Numbered from the stretch's first letter, positions 55,752 through 64,000 are shown. The stretch: 64,000 nt of DNA from Succinivibrio dextrinosolvens (GCF_900116345.1 NZ_FPAH01000010.1:26421-90420), one strand, 5' to 3'. The notes: a model not told the origin generated them from the letters alone. Numbers and translations: made by a program.

Positions 55752-56972
55752 CTAACCGAGAGCGACAATACGCTCTACAGCCTTTCTGGTATTCTCATGA
55801 GAACCAAAGGAGGTAAGTCTGAAATATCCTTCTCCGCTTGGACCAAATCCGCTGCCTGGAGTGCCAACCACCTGAGCGTTATGCAGCAGATAGTCAAAGA
55901 ACTCCCAGCTTGTCATCTTCTCAGGAGTCTTAACCCAGATATAAGGTGCATTCACACCACCGTAAACTGTATAACCAGCTTTAGTCAGACCATCACGGAT
56001 GGTTCTGGCATTTTCCATATAGTAGGAAACCAGTCCTTCAATTTCCCTCTGTCCTTCTGCGGTATAGACAGCTTCACCTGCGCGCTGCTGAATATAGGAA
56101 GCGCCATTGAATTTGGTACCGTGACGACGGGCCCACAGAGCATAAAGAGATTTGCCTTCAGCATCCACAAGAGTCTTAGGCACAACGGTATAGCCAAGAC
56201 GAACGCCGGTAAAGCCTGCATTTTTACTGAATGATCTCATTTCAATGGCACATTCACGGGCACCTTCGCACTCGTATATAGAATGAGGAACATTCTCATC
56301 GCTGATATAGGCCTCATAGGCAGCATCAAAGAGAATTACAGACTTATTTTTAAGAGCATAATCAACAAAGATCTGCAGCTGGGCCTTTGTCAGAGCTTTT
56401 CCGGTCGGATTGTTTGGAGAGCAGATATAGATAATATCCGGTGTTCTCTCTGGCAGATCAGGAACAAAGTCATTGTCCTTGGTACAAGGCATATAGACCA
56501 CATCCGACCATCTTGTGGAATCTGGATCATAGGTTCCGGTTCTGCCGGCCATGACATTTGAATCCACATACACAGGATAAACAGGATCACTTACAGCGAT
56601 ACAGCAGGACTCAGCAAAGATTTCCTGGATATTGCCTGAATCACTCTTGGCACCGTCTGAGACAAAAATCTCATCGGCACTTACCTCACAGCCGCGTCTT
56701 TTAAAATCAAATTCTGCAATTTTCTCACGGAGGAATGAATAGCCTAAATCCGGACCGTAACCATGGAAGCGCTCAATATCGGCCATATCATCCACAGCAT
56801 CATGCAGAGCCTTGATGATGGAAGGAGTCAGTGGTCTGGTAACATCACCGATACCCAGGGAAATAACTTCCTGTCCCTGATGCTCTTCCTTATAGCCTTT
56901 AACTTTTTTAGCAATATCGGAAAAAAGATATGAACCAGGCAGTTTTAAATAATTCTGATTAACTTTTAACAT
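55752..56972 (-). CDS. dapL: LL-diaminopimelate aminotransferase DapL
   Basis: DapL converts tetrahydrodipicolinate straight to LL-DAP with glutamate as amino donor, bypassing the succinylated DapD/C/E route. The 406-residue fold-type I PLP enzyme starts MLKVNQNYLKLPGSYLFSDI, a typical DapL opening. It has IYICSPNNPTGKALTKAQL, the PLP lysine in MRSFSKNAGFTGVRLGYTVV, and GSGFGPSGEGYFRLTSFGSH. It lies two bases after an intact dapF. The DapL route is common in Bacteroidetes, Firmicutes and Chlamydiae but rare in gammaproteobacteria, suggesting lateral gain. Use of glutamate ties it to the adjacent GS/GOGAT genes. Confidence 0.93.
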   Translation of the reverse strand: MLKVNQNYLKLPGSYLFSDIAKKVKGYKEEHQGQEVISLGIGDVTRPLTPSIIKALHDAVDDMADIERFHGYGPDLGYSFLREKIAEFDFKRRGCEVSADEIFVSDGAKSDSGNIQEIFAESCCIAVSDPVYPVYVDSNVMAGRTGTYDPDSTRWSDVVYMPCTKDNDFVPDLPERTPDIIYICSPNNPTGKALTKAQLQIFVDYALKNKSVILFDAAYEAYISDENVPHSIYECEGARECAIEMRSFSKNAGFTGVRLGYTVVPKTLVDAEGKSLYALWARRHGTKFNGASYIQQRAGEAVYTAEGQREIEGLVSYYMENARTIRDGLTKAGYTVYGGVNAPYIWVKTPEKMTSWEFFDYLLHNAQVVGTPGSGFGPSGEGYFRLTSFGSHENTRKAVERIVALG

Positions 56973-56974
56973 TT

Positions 56975-57850
56975 TTACTCCGCAAATTTATATGGCTTCT
57001 GAATATTTATGGTTTCACCTTCAAAAACTGTCACAGCTGGACCTGCCAGGGTAACTTTGTTCTCGATCTCGTCCCAGGTAACTCTGAGAACTCCGCCCTT
57101 CATCTCAACAAAGACCTCTTTGTCCAGAAGACCGTTTAACACACCAGCTACAACACAGGCACATGCACCTGTTCCACAGGCACAGGTTTCCCCTGAACCA
57201 CGCTCCCATACACGCACCTTGATGTGAGTTCTGTCCTTTATGTTTACAAATTCAGCATTGACCTTCTCTGGGAAGGCAGGATGTGTTTCAAAGGCAGGAC
57301 CGATTCTCATCAAATCAAAGCTCTCCACATCCTCATCTATAAAACAGACACTGTGAGGATTCCCCATACTTACAGGAGTAACCTTATAGGTCTTTCCTAA
57401 AACCTCAATGGAGGAGCCTATGCCATCTGAATAATCCTCAAACTCATCAGGCTTTACAGGGATCTGCTCAGGAATAATAGTGGCACCGCCCATATCCACA
57501 CTGACAAGTGAAACTTCACCTTCGCTAAGGCTAAGATGCAGATGCTTTAAGCCTGCCAGAGTATCTACTGTAAAGTCTGTCTTATCAGTAAGGCCATGCT
57601 CATAAACGTATTTACCCACACAGCGGATACCGTTGCCGCACATCTGAGCTCTTGAGCCGTCAAGATTGTACATTTCCATCTCAAAGTCGGCTTTGTCTGA
57701 AGGATTGATAAAGATAAGTCCGTCTGAACCTATTCCAAAATTTCTGTTTGAAAGTAACTGTGCCATAGCGCTGCGGTCTTTAACCGGCTCGCTGAAAGTA
57801 TCCATATATACGTAATCATTGCCGCAGCCCTGCATTTTTGTGAATTTCAT
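56975..57850 (-). CDS. dapF: Diaminopimelate epimerase (catalytically intact)
   Basis: DapF interconverts LL- and meso-DAP for peptidoglycan and lysine. The 291-residue product keeps both catalytic cysteines: AQMCGNGIRCVGKYVYEHG and GSGETCACGTGACACVV. It starts MKFTKMQGCGNDYVYMDTF and resembles the Firmicutes/Bacteroidetes style more than the second copy at 35983, which has lost both cysteines. It is the first gene of dapF-dapL; a GAG ribosome-binding site for dapL lies in its final codons. This copy must supply the epimerase activity, as far as this window shows. Confidence 0.95.
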   Translation of the reverse strand: MKFTKMQGCGNDYVYMDTFSEPVKDRSAMAQLLSNRNFGIGSDGLIFINPSDKADFEMEMYNLDGSRAQMCGNGIRCVGKYVYEHGLTDKTDFTVDTLAGLKHLHLSLSEGEVSLVSVDMGGATIIPEQIPVKPDEFEDYSDGIGSSIEVLGKTYKVTPVSMGNPHSVCFIDEDVESFDLMRIGPAFETHPAFPEKVNAEFVNIKDRTHIKVRVWERGSGETCACGTGACACVVAGVLNGLLDKEVFVEMKGGVLRVTWDEIENKVTLAGPAVTVFEGETINIQKPYKFAE

Positions 57851-57953
57851 AAAATGCTCCTGAATTGAAACCTTTTTGAGTTATTAAATATTGCACCATA
57901 TTTAAGCATTGTTTTAATTAGTTTATATCTAATGTTTATTTAAAGTGCAGTTA

Positions 57954-57968
57954 GCACTAAAATAGAAC
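57954..57968. promoter_or_regulatory. Weak NtrC-like site upstream of dapF
   Basis: GCACTAAAATAGAAC shares the GCACTA-N3-TAG core seen upstream of glnA, about 105 bases before the dapF start. The right half-site is poor. Confidence 0.3.
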
Positions 57969-58140
57969 ATAATAAAATTGTGTATGGATAATCATGTTTT
58001 TTATCTAATACACTGTTTTTAAAGAATTTATTTGAAATTTAAAAAATAACTCTTTTGGGGAGTTTTATATAACTATTTGTTTATTAAGTAATTTATTAAA
58101 TTTAGATTTTATAATTTATTATTCATTCGTTTTTAATAAA

Positions 58141-58157
58141 TGCACCCAATAAGTGCT
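58141..58157. promoter_or_regulatory. NtrC-like site upstream of asnB
   Basis: TGCACCCAATAAGTGCT has both half-sites of the NtrC dyad TGCAC-N7-GTGCA with one outer mismatch, the best such site in the window. It lies about 70 bases before the asnB ATG. No sigma54 promoter was seen between, so the mode of action is uncertain. Confidence 0.45.
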
Positions 58158-58225
58158 TAATAAACCGGAGTAGAAAATTTCCCTCTAGAATAAAGAGAAA
58201 TTCACACAAGATTAGAGAGGCTGTT

Positions 58226-59923
58226 ATGTGTTCTATATTTGGAATATTTGATATTAAGGAAAACTCAGAGTCACTACGGCAGACAGCTCTTGAAAATTCA
58301 AGACTTCAGCTTCATAGAGGCCCTGACTGGGAAGGTATTTATCAGGGTGAACATGCCATCGTTGTTCACGAGCGTCTATCCATCGTTGATCCACAGAACG
58401 GTGCACAGCCTTTATATAATGAGAATCGTAAGCACATCCTTGCTGTAAACGGCGAAATCTACAATCACAAGCAGTTAAAGACCGAACTTACCGTAGACTA
58501 CAAGTTCAAGACCGGTTCTGACTGTGAGGTTATTCTTCCTTTATATGAGGAATTCAAGCGTACCGGCAAAAACTTTGTTGACCGTCTTGTAGGAGACTTT
58601 GCCTTTGTTATCTATGATGAGGAAGACAACACTATTTTTGCAGCCCGTGACCATATGGGTATCAACCCAATGTACGTGGGTACCGATCGCGAAGGCCGTT
58701 TCTATATTGCTTCCGAAATGAAGGCTCTGGTTAAGGTCTGTGATTCTGTAAAGGAATTCCCTCCAAGACACTACATCTATACCAAGGATGGAGATTACGA
58801 GTTCAAGCAGTACTACTTCAGAGACTGGACCGAGTACGAGAACGTAAAGAACGGTACTGATGATGTTAAGGTTCTAAAAGATGGTCTGATGGATGCGGTT
58901 CGTCGCCAGCTGATGTGTGACGTTCCATACGGTGTACTGCTATCAGGCGGTCTGGATTCATCAGTAATCTCAGCTATTGCTAAATATTACTCACAGAAAC
59001 GTGTTGAAGATGACGGCAAGACTGATGCATGGTTCCCTCGTCTGCACTCATTCGCTATCGGTCTTGAAGGCGCACCTGACTTAAAGAAGGCTCGTGTTGT
59101 AGCCGACTATCTTGGTACTGTTCATCACGAGATTCACTACACCATTCAGGAAGGACTGGATGCTCTGCGTGATGTTATCTACCACATTGAGACCTATGAT
59201 GTAACCACAATCAGAGCGTCTACCCCTATGTATCTCATGGCCCGCTATATCAAGGCTATGGGTATCAAGATGGTACTGTCAGGCGAAGGTTCAGATGAAA
59301 TCTTCGGCGGTTACCTGTACTTCCACAAGGCCCCTAACGACAAGGAAATGCATGAGGAACTGATTAGAAAGCTTGATCAGCTGCATCTGTACGACTGTCT
59401 GCGTGCCAACAAGTCACTGATGGCATGGGGTGTTGAAGGCCGTGTTCCATTCCTGGACAAGAAATTCCTGGATATTGCCATGAACTTCAAGCCTAGCGCC
59501 AAGATGTGTCAGGGCAGCACCATTGAGAAGAAAGCTCTGCGTGAGGCCTTTAACGGTATGCTGCCAGAAGAGGTGCTGTGGAGACAGAAGGAACAGTTCT
59601 CTGACGGTGTTGGCTATTCATGGATCGATGCTCTAAGAGATTATGCCGAAAAGAGTGTATCCGACAGAAAATTTGCTGAGCGTGAAACCCGCTTCCCTGT
59701 AAATACTCCTGTTACCAAGGAAGCTTACCTGTACAGAGAGATCTTCGAGGATCTGTTCAAGCTGCCATCAGCTGTTAAGACCGTCCCTTACGGTAAATCA
59801 GTTGCCTGCTCAACAGAGACTGCTATTGCCTGGGATGCTAAATTTGCTCAGATGAACGACCCTTCAGGCAGAACCGTCACCGACGTTCACGATAATGCCT
59901 ATGAAATGGGTCATAAGATGTAA
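58226..59923 (+). CDS. asnB: Asparagine synthase (glutamine-hydrolysing)
   Basis: AsnB makes asparagine from aspartate, ATP and glutamine. The 565-residue product starts MCSIFGIFDI, so Cys2 is the glutaminase nucleophile after removal of Met. Glutaminase motifs LQLHRGPDWEGIY, VNGEIYNH and GSDCEVI follow. The synthetase domain has the PP-loop LLSGGLDSSVISAI near residue 240 and SGEGSDEIFGGYLYF near residue 350. It matches E. coli AsnB over its length. It is divergent from dapF and completes a glutamine/glutamate-centred gene group with glnA and gltBD. A strong terminator follows. Confidence 0.97.
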   Translation: MCSIFGIFDIKENSESLRQTALENSRLQLHRGPDWEGIYQGEHAIVVHERLSIVDPQNGAQPLYNENRKHILAVNGEIYNHKQLKTELTVDYKFKTGSDCEVILPLYEEFKRTGKNFVDRLVGDFAFVIYDEEDNTIFAARDHMGINPMYVGTDREGRFYIASEMKALVKVCDSVKEFPPRHYIYTKDGDYEFKQYYFRDWTEYENVKNGTDDVKVLKDGLMDAVRRQLMCDVPYGVLLSGGLDSSVISAIAKYYSQKRVEDDGKTDAWFPRLHSFAIGLEGAPDLKKARVVADYLGTVHHEIHYTIQEGLDALRDVIYHIETYDVTTIRASTPMYLMARYIKAMGIKMVLSGEGSDEIFGGYLYFHKAPNDKEMHEELIRKLDQLHLYDCLRANKSLMAWGVEGRVPFLDKKFLDIAMNFKPSAKMCQGSTIEKKALREAFNGMLPEEVLWRQKEQFSDGVGYSWIDALRDYAEKSVSDRKFAERETRFPVNTPVTKEAYLYREIFEDLFKLPSAVKTVPYGKSVACSTETAIAWDAKFAQMNDPSGRTVTDVHDNAYEMGHKM

Positions 59924-59956
59924 TTTTTATCAAAAAGATAACTAACTCATCGTTCG

Positions 59957-59986
59957 CAGGACAGTATCTACTGTCCTGTTTTTTTT
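59957..59986 (+). terminator. asnB terminator
   Basis: CAGGACAG and CTGTCCTG form a perfect 8-base stem with a 6-base loop and eight T. It may also serve the convergent autotransporter gene, whose stop lies at 59988. Confidence 0.92.
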
Positions 59987-59987
59987 A

Positions 59988-62900
59988 TCAGAACCTCAGT
60001 CCTGCCTTGATACCTACGTTGTAGATATCAGCATTGTGGTGATGCTCATAGCCTAAGGTTAATGAGGCAAATGTACGAAACTTTCTGTTCTCAAGAGTAA
60101 GCTCTGACTGACAGAAAACACTGTTTTTTCCTGCGCCTTTGGTATAAGAATCAAAGCTGTAGGCCCCATAGTCACTGAAAGATGCTCTGGTTCTGAACTC
60201 ATCATCCAGGAACTCATGTTTGAATCCGGCTCTGAAATCAGCGGAAATTCCAATCTCCTGACTAGGTGACCACATCTTAAGCAGATGTCCCCCCAGTGTG
60301 GTCTGCAGGGAATCATTATTAGAGCTTTTTACCTTCAGATTGGTTGCGTAGCCATTCTTTTCTGTGAAGCCCTGATTATGCATGAAGTTATATTCTGTAT
60401 AGACCATTGGTCCGAAGCTTAGGGAACCATAGGTAAAATCATAGCCTCCGCCTATCATCAGTCCGGTATTGAAGGAGCTGTAGCGACCCTTAGGAGTTCT
60501 TGAATAACCATCAAAATATATCTGTCGTTTTGACTGATTCTCATACAATCCTACCCTGACCTGCCCATCTGCATAGAAACCGCCCCACTCCTCAGGAGAG
60601 ATACTTCCATGAATTCCTACAAAGACTCCCTGACTGTCGATTTCACTTTTGTTTTCAGCACTGATTCTTGTATTTCTGATACTTACACCGCCATGTACAC
60701 CATAGGTGATACCGTCGTCTCTGACACACTCGAGGCCCATTACCGCACCGCCTGAATAGCTTCTCATATCATCCAGACCATTGGAGCCTTTCTGTTTGGT
60801 GAAATCGCCGTATGGGACAAAGAAGCCTATGACTTTTCTGTCTGAAACACCTTTGAGACCTGAGTTCAAATCATAGCTGTTGGATGCCATGAGTGTATCG
60901 CTGTTGTAGAGATTATTGTATCTGGAGCTAAGCATAGTGCCCTGCATATGACGCATCACCTCTCCGGTAACTGTAGTACTGTCCTTTAAGGCTGTCATAG
61001 TTCCGTAGTCATAGGTAGCAGGAGATAACTGGCTTAAGGCTGATGTAACCGTTCTGCCACTCATATCAGAGAAATCCAGAGTTGTTAGAAGAGTCTGCAT
61101 ATCTCCCATGGCTACTGAGGATATTCCGTAAAGAGCTCTACCTACACTGGCATCGTTTTCACTCTTGGCATACTGTGAGTAAGCATTGATGTCACGGTAC
61201 ATTTCTATTTCCGGATGTGTAGGGCTATCATCTGTTAATCTCATCTTCAGGGTTGGTGAAAAAGCCCCCACAAGACCCACATGTGCAAAACTACCCGAAA
61301 TTGGAGCTGATGTCGTAACTACGGGAAACTCCGGAGAGATTCTGGCATTATTTCTATAGAAATCACGATGTGGTCTTAAGACCCAGCTGCCGTTAAGAGA
61401 TGCGGTTGCTGCTCTTATCTTGTCAGTAGTACTGTCTGCATAGAATCCGGTTTCAAGAGAAGCTTTTGCATTATTAGTAAAATTATTTTTGATTAAGGCA
61501 CTGTATTTGTCTTCGGAGTCTTTAATTGCAAGATAGCCACTGTTTTCAAGTTCATATGCCTCTACAGTTCCCTCAATGTTGAGAGTACCTGCTGCATGAT
61601 TGATTTTTAGACTTTTATAACCTGCAATTGAACCTTCCAGAGTCATGGCAAAGGAGCTGTCTCCTGAGCCTGTGGATGTTCCATCTGCCTTTACTCCGTA
61701 ACCGAAATTCAGATCGATATACAAATTTTGGGGAGCGCTGTCACTGATATCTTTATCTTTAGGATCCCACTCAGATATAATATCTCCTTTGATGGAAGCG
61801 CCTTTCAACACATTAATCTGTTCAACATACGCATTATCGGCAATATAGATTGAGGCATATCTTCCTTCAAGACTTCCTGAGAGATCAAATGTACTTACCA
61901 GTGGTCCTTTAAGATTAAGCTCATATCCATCGACTTCACCACTAATATCACTTTTTTTTCCATCTACTGTTCTCATGTAGGAGCCGCGGCTATCTTCATC
62001 CTCGCCAAGCATATTTACGCCAAAATCAAAGGCTACCGCCTTTCCACCTGTCCCTGTTGCTTGAATAGCTCCCCTGCTTACAATGGTATTGTCTTTACCA
62101 TAGGACATAAGAATACCTGTGCCATGATCACCGTTTGCAGTAATTCTGGTCGAGGATGGAATTATAATTGTATTTCCAGAACCGTCTGATCTGATACCGG
62201 TACCGCCTCTTCCGTCAGCTAATAGATCGGCTGCCTGGGTTACAATGTTATTTGAACCATACAGATGAAAACCTACACCTAAAGTTGCGGTATTAGGCTT
62301 TCCTGCAATATATGCTGTACCCTCTGCATTACGGGCATAGAAAGGATTGGTGTTTGTGTAATGATTTTTATTATCGGACTCACCACTACTATATAATGAG
62401 CTGCCATAAAAATTTCGTCTGTCAATTTTATAGCCGATATCCTGAAATACAGCCATCTCCGCTTCCATCAGAGTAACGTAATTACGGTAATTCTGATGAC
62501 TCATCATACTGTGGGCAAGTTCTAAATGAGAAAGTTCAAAACCATTACGCTTTTCCATACCATTGACAGGAACGCCAGGTAATGCTTTGTTTAATACTGC
62601 ATTAACATTTGGGCCTATAAAGTAAACACCACTTTTCTGTCCTGGACCTACAATAAATGAGTCTGCAACTGGATTTTCAGAATAAGAAAGCCAAGATAAA
62701 TATTTAAGTTGTGTTGGAGCCTCGTTAGTTTTTTCTACAGCTGAATTTCCATTTATCTTCATGAAAGACCACAGATGCGAAGCAAAGGCGGTCATATTAT
62801 TTGAAACCCCTGTAGTTTTAAGAGTCTCTTCTGTTATCTCTTGCTTGAACTCGTTATCGTCATCAAGATAATGATTAACCTTAAGTAAGTTAACTAGATC

Positions 62901-63491
62901 CTCACTATCAGGATCTTCCTTTATATTATCCCATTGGTCCTTTACCTGCGTAAGTGTAGAAGTCTCAGATAAAATACCCAAAGCGTGAGAAAGTTCATGG
63001 AAGGTTGTTGTAGTTAACTCCTGTGTTACCTCCATGGTAGGAACAGGGTACAAATATGGCATGTAGCCAATTTTGGTTGACTGATTGATCGTATATTCAG
63101 CGAGATTATTATCAAGAATCCTACCTGTGATAATACCATTCTGAAGTAAAGTATAAGTAGAATTAACGTCAACCTCAGAGCCAGCTGAGGCATTGTTCAT
63201 ATTACCTGCTTCATACGCGAGCTTTACTGATATTGGCAGATAGGTGGTATTACTACTGTTTTTAGCAAACAGTTCTCCCCAGATGGAGGCAGCATCGACA
63301 ATTGCATTTCTCTGATCTTCAGTTAGACTCCAGAGATTTCCTTCCTCATCCTGTCGAGCATAGTCATTTACGAAATTAAGAGCAAACATAGGCTTACCGA
63401 AAGTATCCACATACTTCACAGTTGCAGCCTGAGCTGAGCAGAAGATAACCTCAAAAACAGCTATCGCCAGTAGAGATTTCTTAAATGACAT
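59988..63491 (-). CDS. Autotransporter with HExxH metalloprotease motif
   Basis: A 1167-residue type V secreted protein. It has a signal peptide (MSFKKSLLAIAVFEVIFCSA, cut near residue 22). The N-terminal passenger domain contains HELSHALG at residues 165-172, a zinc-metalloprotease HExxH motif with the LG spacing of metzincin-like enzymes. Residues 400-700 are Gly/Asn/Thr-rich beta-helix repeats (GSNNIVTQAADLLADGRGGT). The last ~270 residues form the outer-membrane beta-barrel, ending VGIKAGLRF with the required terminal Phe. A third zinc ligand was not found at the usual metzincin position, so catalysis is uncertain. It sits beside an IS200/IS605-type element. Confidence 0.82.
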   Translation of the reverse strand: MSFKKSLLAIAVFEVIFCSAQAATVKYVDTFGKPMFALNFVNDYARQDEEGNLWSLTEDQRNAIVDAASIWGELFAKNSSNTTYLPISVKLAYEAGNMNNASAGSEVDVNSTYTLLQNGIITGRILDNNLAEYTINQSTKIGYMPYLYPVPTMEVTQELTTTTFHELSHALGILSETSTLTQVKDQWDNIKEDPDSEDLVNLLKVNHYLDDDNEFKQEITEETLKTTGVSNNMTAFASHLWSFMKINGNSAVEKTNEAPTQLKYLSWLSYSENPVADSFIVGPGQKSGVYFIGPNVNAVLNKALPGVPVNGMEKRNGFELSHLELAHSMMSHQNYRNYVTLMEAEMAVFQDIGYKIDRRNFYGSSLYSSGESDNKNHYTNTNPFYARNAEGTAYIAGKPNTATLGVGFHLYGSNNIVTQAADLLADGRGGTGIRSDGSGNTIIIPSSTRITANGDHGTGILMSYGKDNTIVSRGAIQATGTGGKAVAFDFGVNMLGEDEDSRGSYMRTVDGKKSDISGEVDGYELNLKGPLVSTFDLSGSLEGRYASIYIADNAYVEQINVLKGASIKGDIISEWDPKDKDISDSAPQNLYIDLNFGYGVKADGTSTGSGDSSFAMTLEGSIAGYKSLKINHAAGTLNIEGTVEAYELENSGYLAIKDSEDKYSALIKNNFTNNAKASLETGFYADSTTDKIRAATASLNGSWVLRPHRDFYRNNARISPEFPVVTTSAPISGSFAHVGLVGAFSPTLKMRLTDDSPTHPEIEMYRDINAYSQYAKSENDASVGRALYGISSVAMGDMQTLLTTLDFSDMSGRTVTSALSQLSPATYDYGTMTALKDSTTVTGEVMRHMQGTMLSSRYNNLYNSDTLMASNSYDLNSGLKGVSDRKVIGFFVPYGDFTKQKGSNGLDDMRSYSGGAVMGLECVRDDGITYGVHGGVSIRNTRISAENKSEIDSQGVFVGIHGSISPEEWGGFYADGQVRVGLYENQSKRQIYFDGYSRTPKGRYSSFNTGLMIGGGYDFTYGSLSFGPMVYTEYNFMHNQGFTEKNGYATNLKVKSSNNDSLQTTLGGHLLKMWSPSQEIGISADFRAGFKHEFLDDEFRTRASFSDYGAYSFDSYTKGAGKNSVFCQSELTLENRKFRTFASLTLGYEHHHNADIYNVGIKAGLRF

Positions 63492-63604
63492 AGAATCACA
63501 CCACCATTTAAAAATGGTCTTGAATATTATTTCTATCTAAAAGGGCCTCAAAAAATAGACCTTACTAGTTGGTCAAATAGAGGGTGACTAAAAAGGTCGC
63601 CTTC

Positions 63605-63780
63605 TTTCCGCTCTGCTATTTTTTTGATGAATGCAGTATCTAACTTAAAGTATAGAATCCTGTAATAGTGTTATCATAAAAAGCTCTACATAATCAGATA
63701 AAAATCACATGAAAAATAAAAAGATAAAAAAAATACATGATAATTTCTACTTGTTCATCAAAAAAATAGCAGAGCGGAAA
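63605..63780. repeat. 176-bp segment bounded by 26-bp perfect inverted repeats
   Basis: Bases 63605-63630 (starting TTTCCGCTCTGCTA) are an exact reverse complement of 63755-63780 (ending TAGCAGAGCGGAAA). The 124-base AT-rich interior has no gene. The layout is like a miniature inverted-repeat element or a large cruciform. The right arm directly adjoins the hairpin at 63781 upstream of tnpB. Confidence 0.75.
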
Positions 63781-63801
63781 CCTCAGACTTATAGTCTGAG
63801 G
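63781..63801 (+). mobile_element. Hairpin at the left end of an IS200/IS605-type element
   Basis: CCTCAGACT and AGTCTGAGG form a perfect 9-base stem with loop TAT, about 93 bases before the tnpB start. Subterminal hairpins mark the ends of IS200/IS605 elements, where TnpA recognises them as single strands. The exact element boundary is not determined. Confidence 0.5.
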
Positions 63802-63893
63802 CGGAACTCTGCCAACTCAGGCTATATATCTTAAAGAATTTCTTTACAATAACTGTTAGAATATAGGGATTATATGGCTTGGAGAAAACTGTT

Positions 63894-64000
63894 TTGATAT
63901 TTACAAAAACATTAAAAATAAGAATTAATGTACCTTCAGAACAGGAAACACTGTTACGTCAGATGACGGAGCAGTATCGACAGGCATGTAATTTTATTTC
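63894..64000 (+). CDS. tnpB: TnpB (OrfB) RNA-guided nuclease, 5' end only
   Basis: The last 35 codons of the window read MIFTKTLKIRINVPSEQETL and on through RQMTEQYRQACNFIS, the typical start of IS605 OrfB/TnpB proteins (basic strand, then PSxEQ, then a helix with ACNF). The start is TTG, with GGAG eight bases before it. TnpB is an RNA-guided DNA nuclease ancestral to Cas12, encoded in IS200/IS605 elements. No tnpA precedes it, so this may be a tnpB-only (IS1341-type) copy. The rest of the gene and its omega RNA lie beyond the window. Confidence 0.7.
   Translation, partial: MIFTKTLKIRINVPSEQETLLRQMTEQYRQACNFI

Larger units (their letters stand above)
57851..58225. other. Divergent dapF/asnB regulatory region
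   Basis: A 375-base AT-rich gap that should hold both promoters. It carries an NtrC-like dyad at 58141-58157 and a weaker one at 57954-57968. GTGC/GCAC halves also occur at 57945-57957. No open frame or repeat family was recognised. Confidence 0.5.
63492..63893. other. Autotransporter promoter region and IS element left end
   Basis: A 402-base gap holding the autotransporter promoter (minus strand), a pair of long inverted repeats, a hairpin and the upstream part of a tnpB gene. No tnpA-like frame fits in this gap. Confidence 0.5.

Overview
The window is chromosomal DNA from a gammaproteobacterium. I infer an anaerobic, host-associated member near Succinivibrionaceae/Aeromonadales, but I could not test this against any database. 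The inference rests on three things. Gene order matches E. coli in several blocks: S10 operon, cysS/ppiB-lpxH, pqiABC, and cyaA-lptM-dapF-xerC-yigB-uvrD with hemX-hemY divergent. Intergenic DNA is AT-rich. Lysine/DAP synthesis uses the LL-diaminopimelate aminotransferase (DapL) route, which is unusual for this class.

Layout. 1-1980 holds the start of the S10 ribosomal operon (rpsJ-rplC-rplD-rplW, minus strand) with a promoter and a structured leader. 2080-14586 is mostly housekeeping: a phosphoethanolamine transferase, queH, pyrE/yicC, an OLD-family nuclease, cysS, ppiB-lpxH and polA. 14769-18048 is an accessory island: a CesT-type type III secretion chaperone followed by an 815-residue unrecognised protein, bracketed by ~50-bp imperfect direct repeats. 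18079-29883 carries a periplasmic LEA-like 11-mer repeat protein, a hypothetical, yhhQ, trxA, a Sel1 protein, pqiABC, an SseB-like protein, ddl, rho, an orphan TRAP binding protein and a VOC protein.

29905-44041 is the uvrD-yigB-xerC / dapF-lysA-lptM-cyaA / hemX-hemY block. It is interrupted between xerC and dapF by a second CesT-type chaperone plus a calpain-like cysteine protease on the opposite strand. The dapF in this block has lost both catalytic cysteines. A second dapF, intact and paired with dapL, lies at 56975.

44221-46287 is a methionine unit: a short Cys/Met-rich leader ORF, an attenuator-like hairpin, a MetQ-type binding protein and an MsrA-MsrB fusion. 47849-59923 is a nitrogen and amino-acid cluster (glnA-gltB-gltD, dapL-dapF, asnB) with several NtrC-like dyads between genes. 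59988-63491 encodes a large autotransporter with an HExxH metalloprotease motif. The window ends in an IS200/IS605-type element: an inverted repeat, a hairpin and the first codons of tnpB.

The most novel content is the two chaperone-effector pairs, which imply that this genome has a type III secretion system outside the window. Next are the cysteine-less DapF, the Cys/Met leader peptide, and the repeats around the first effector module. No rRNA, tRNA or CRISPR array was seen.
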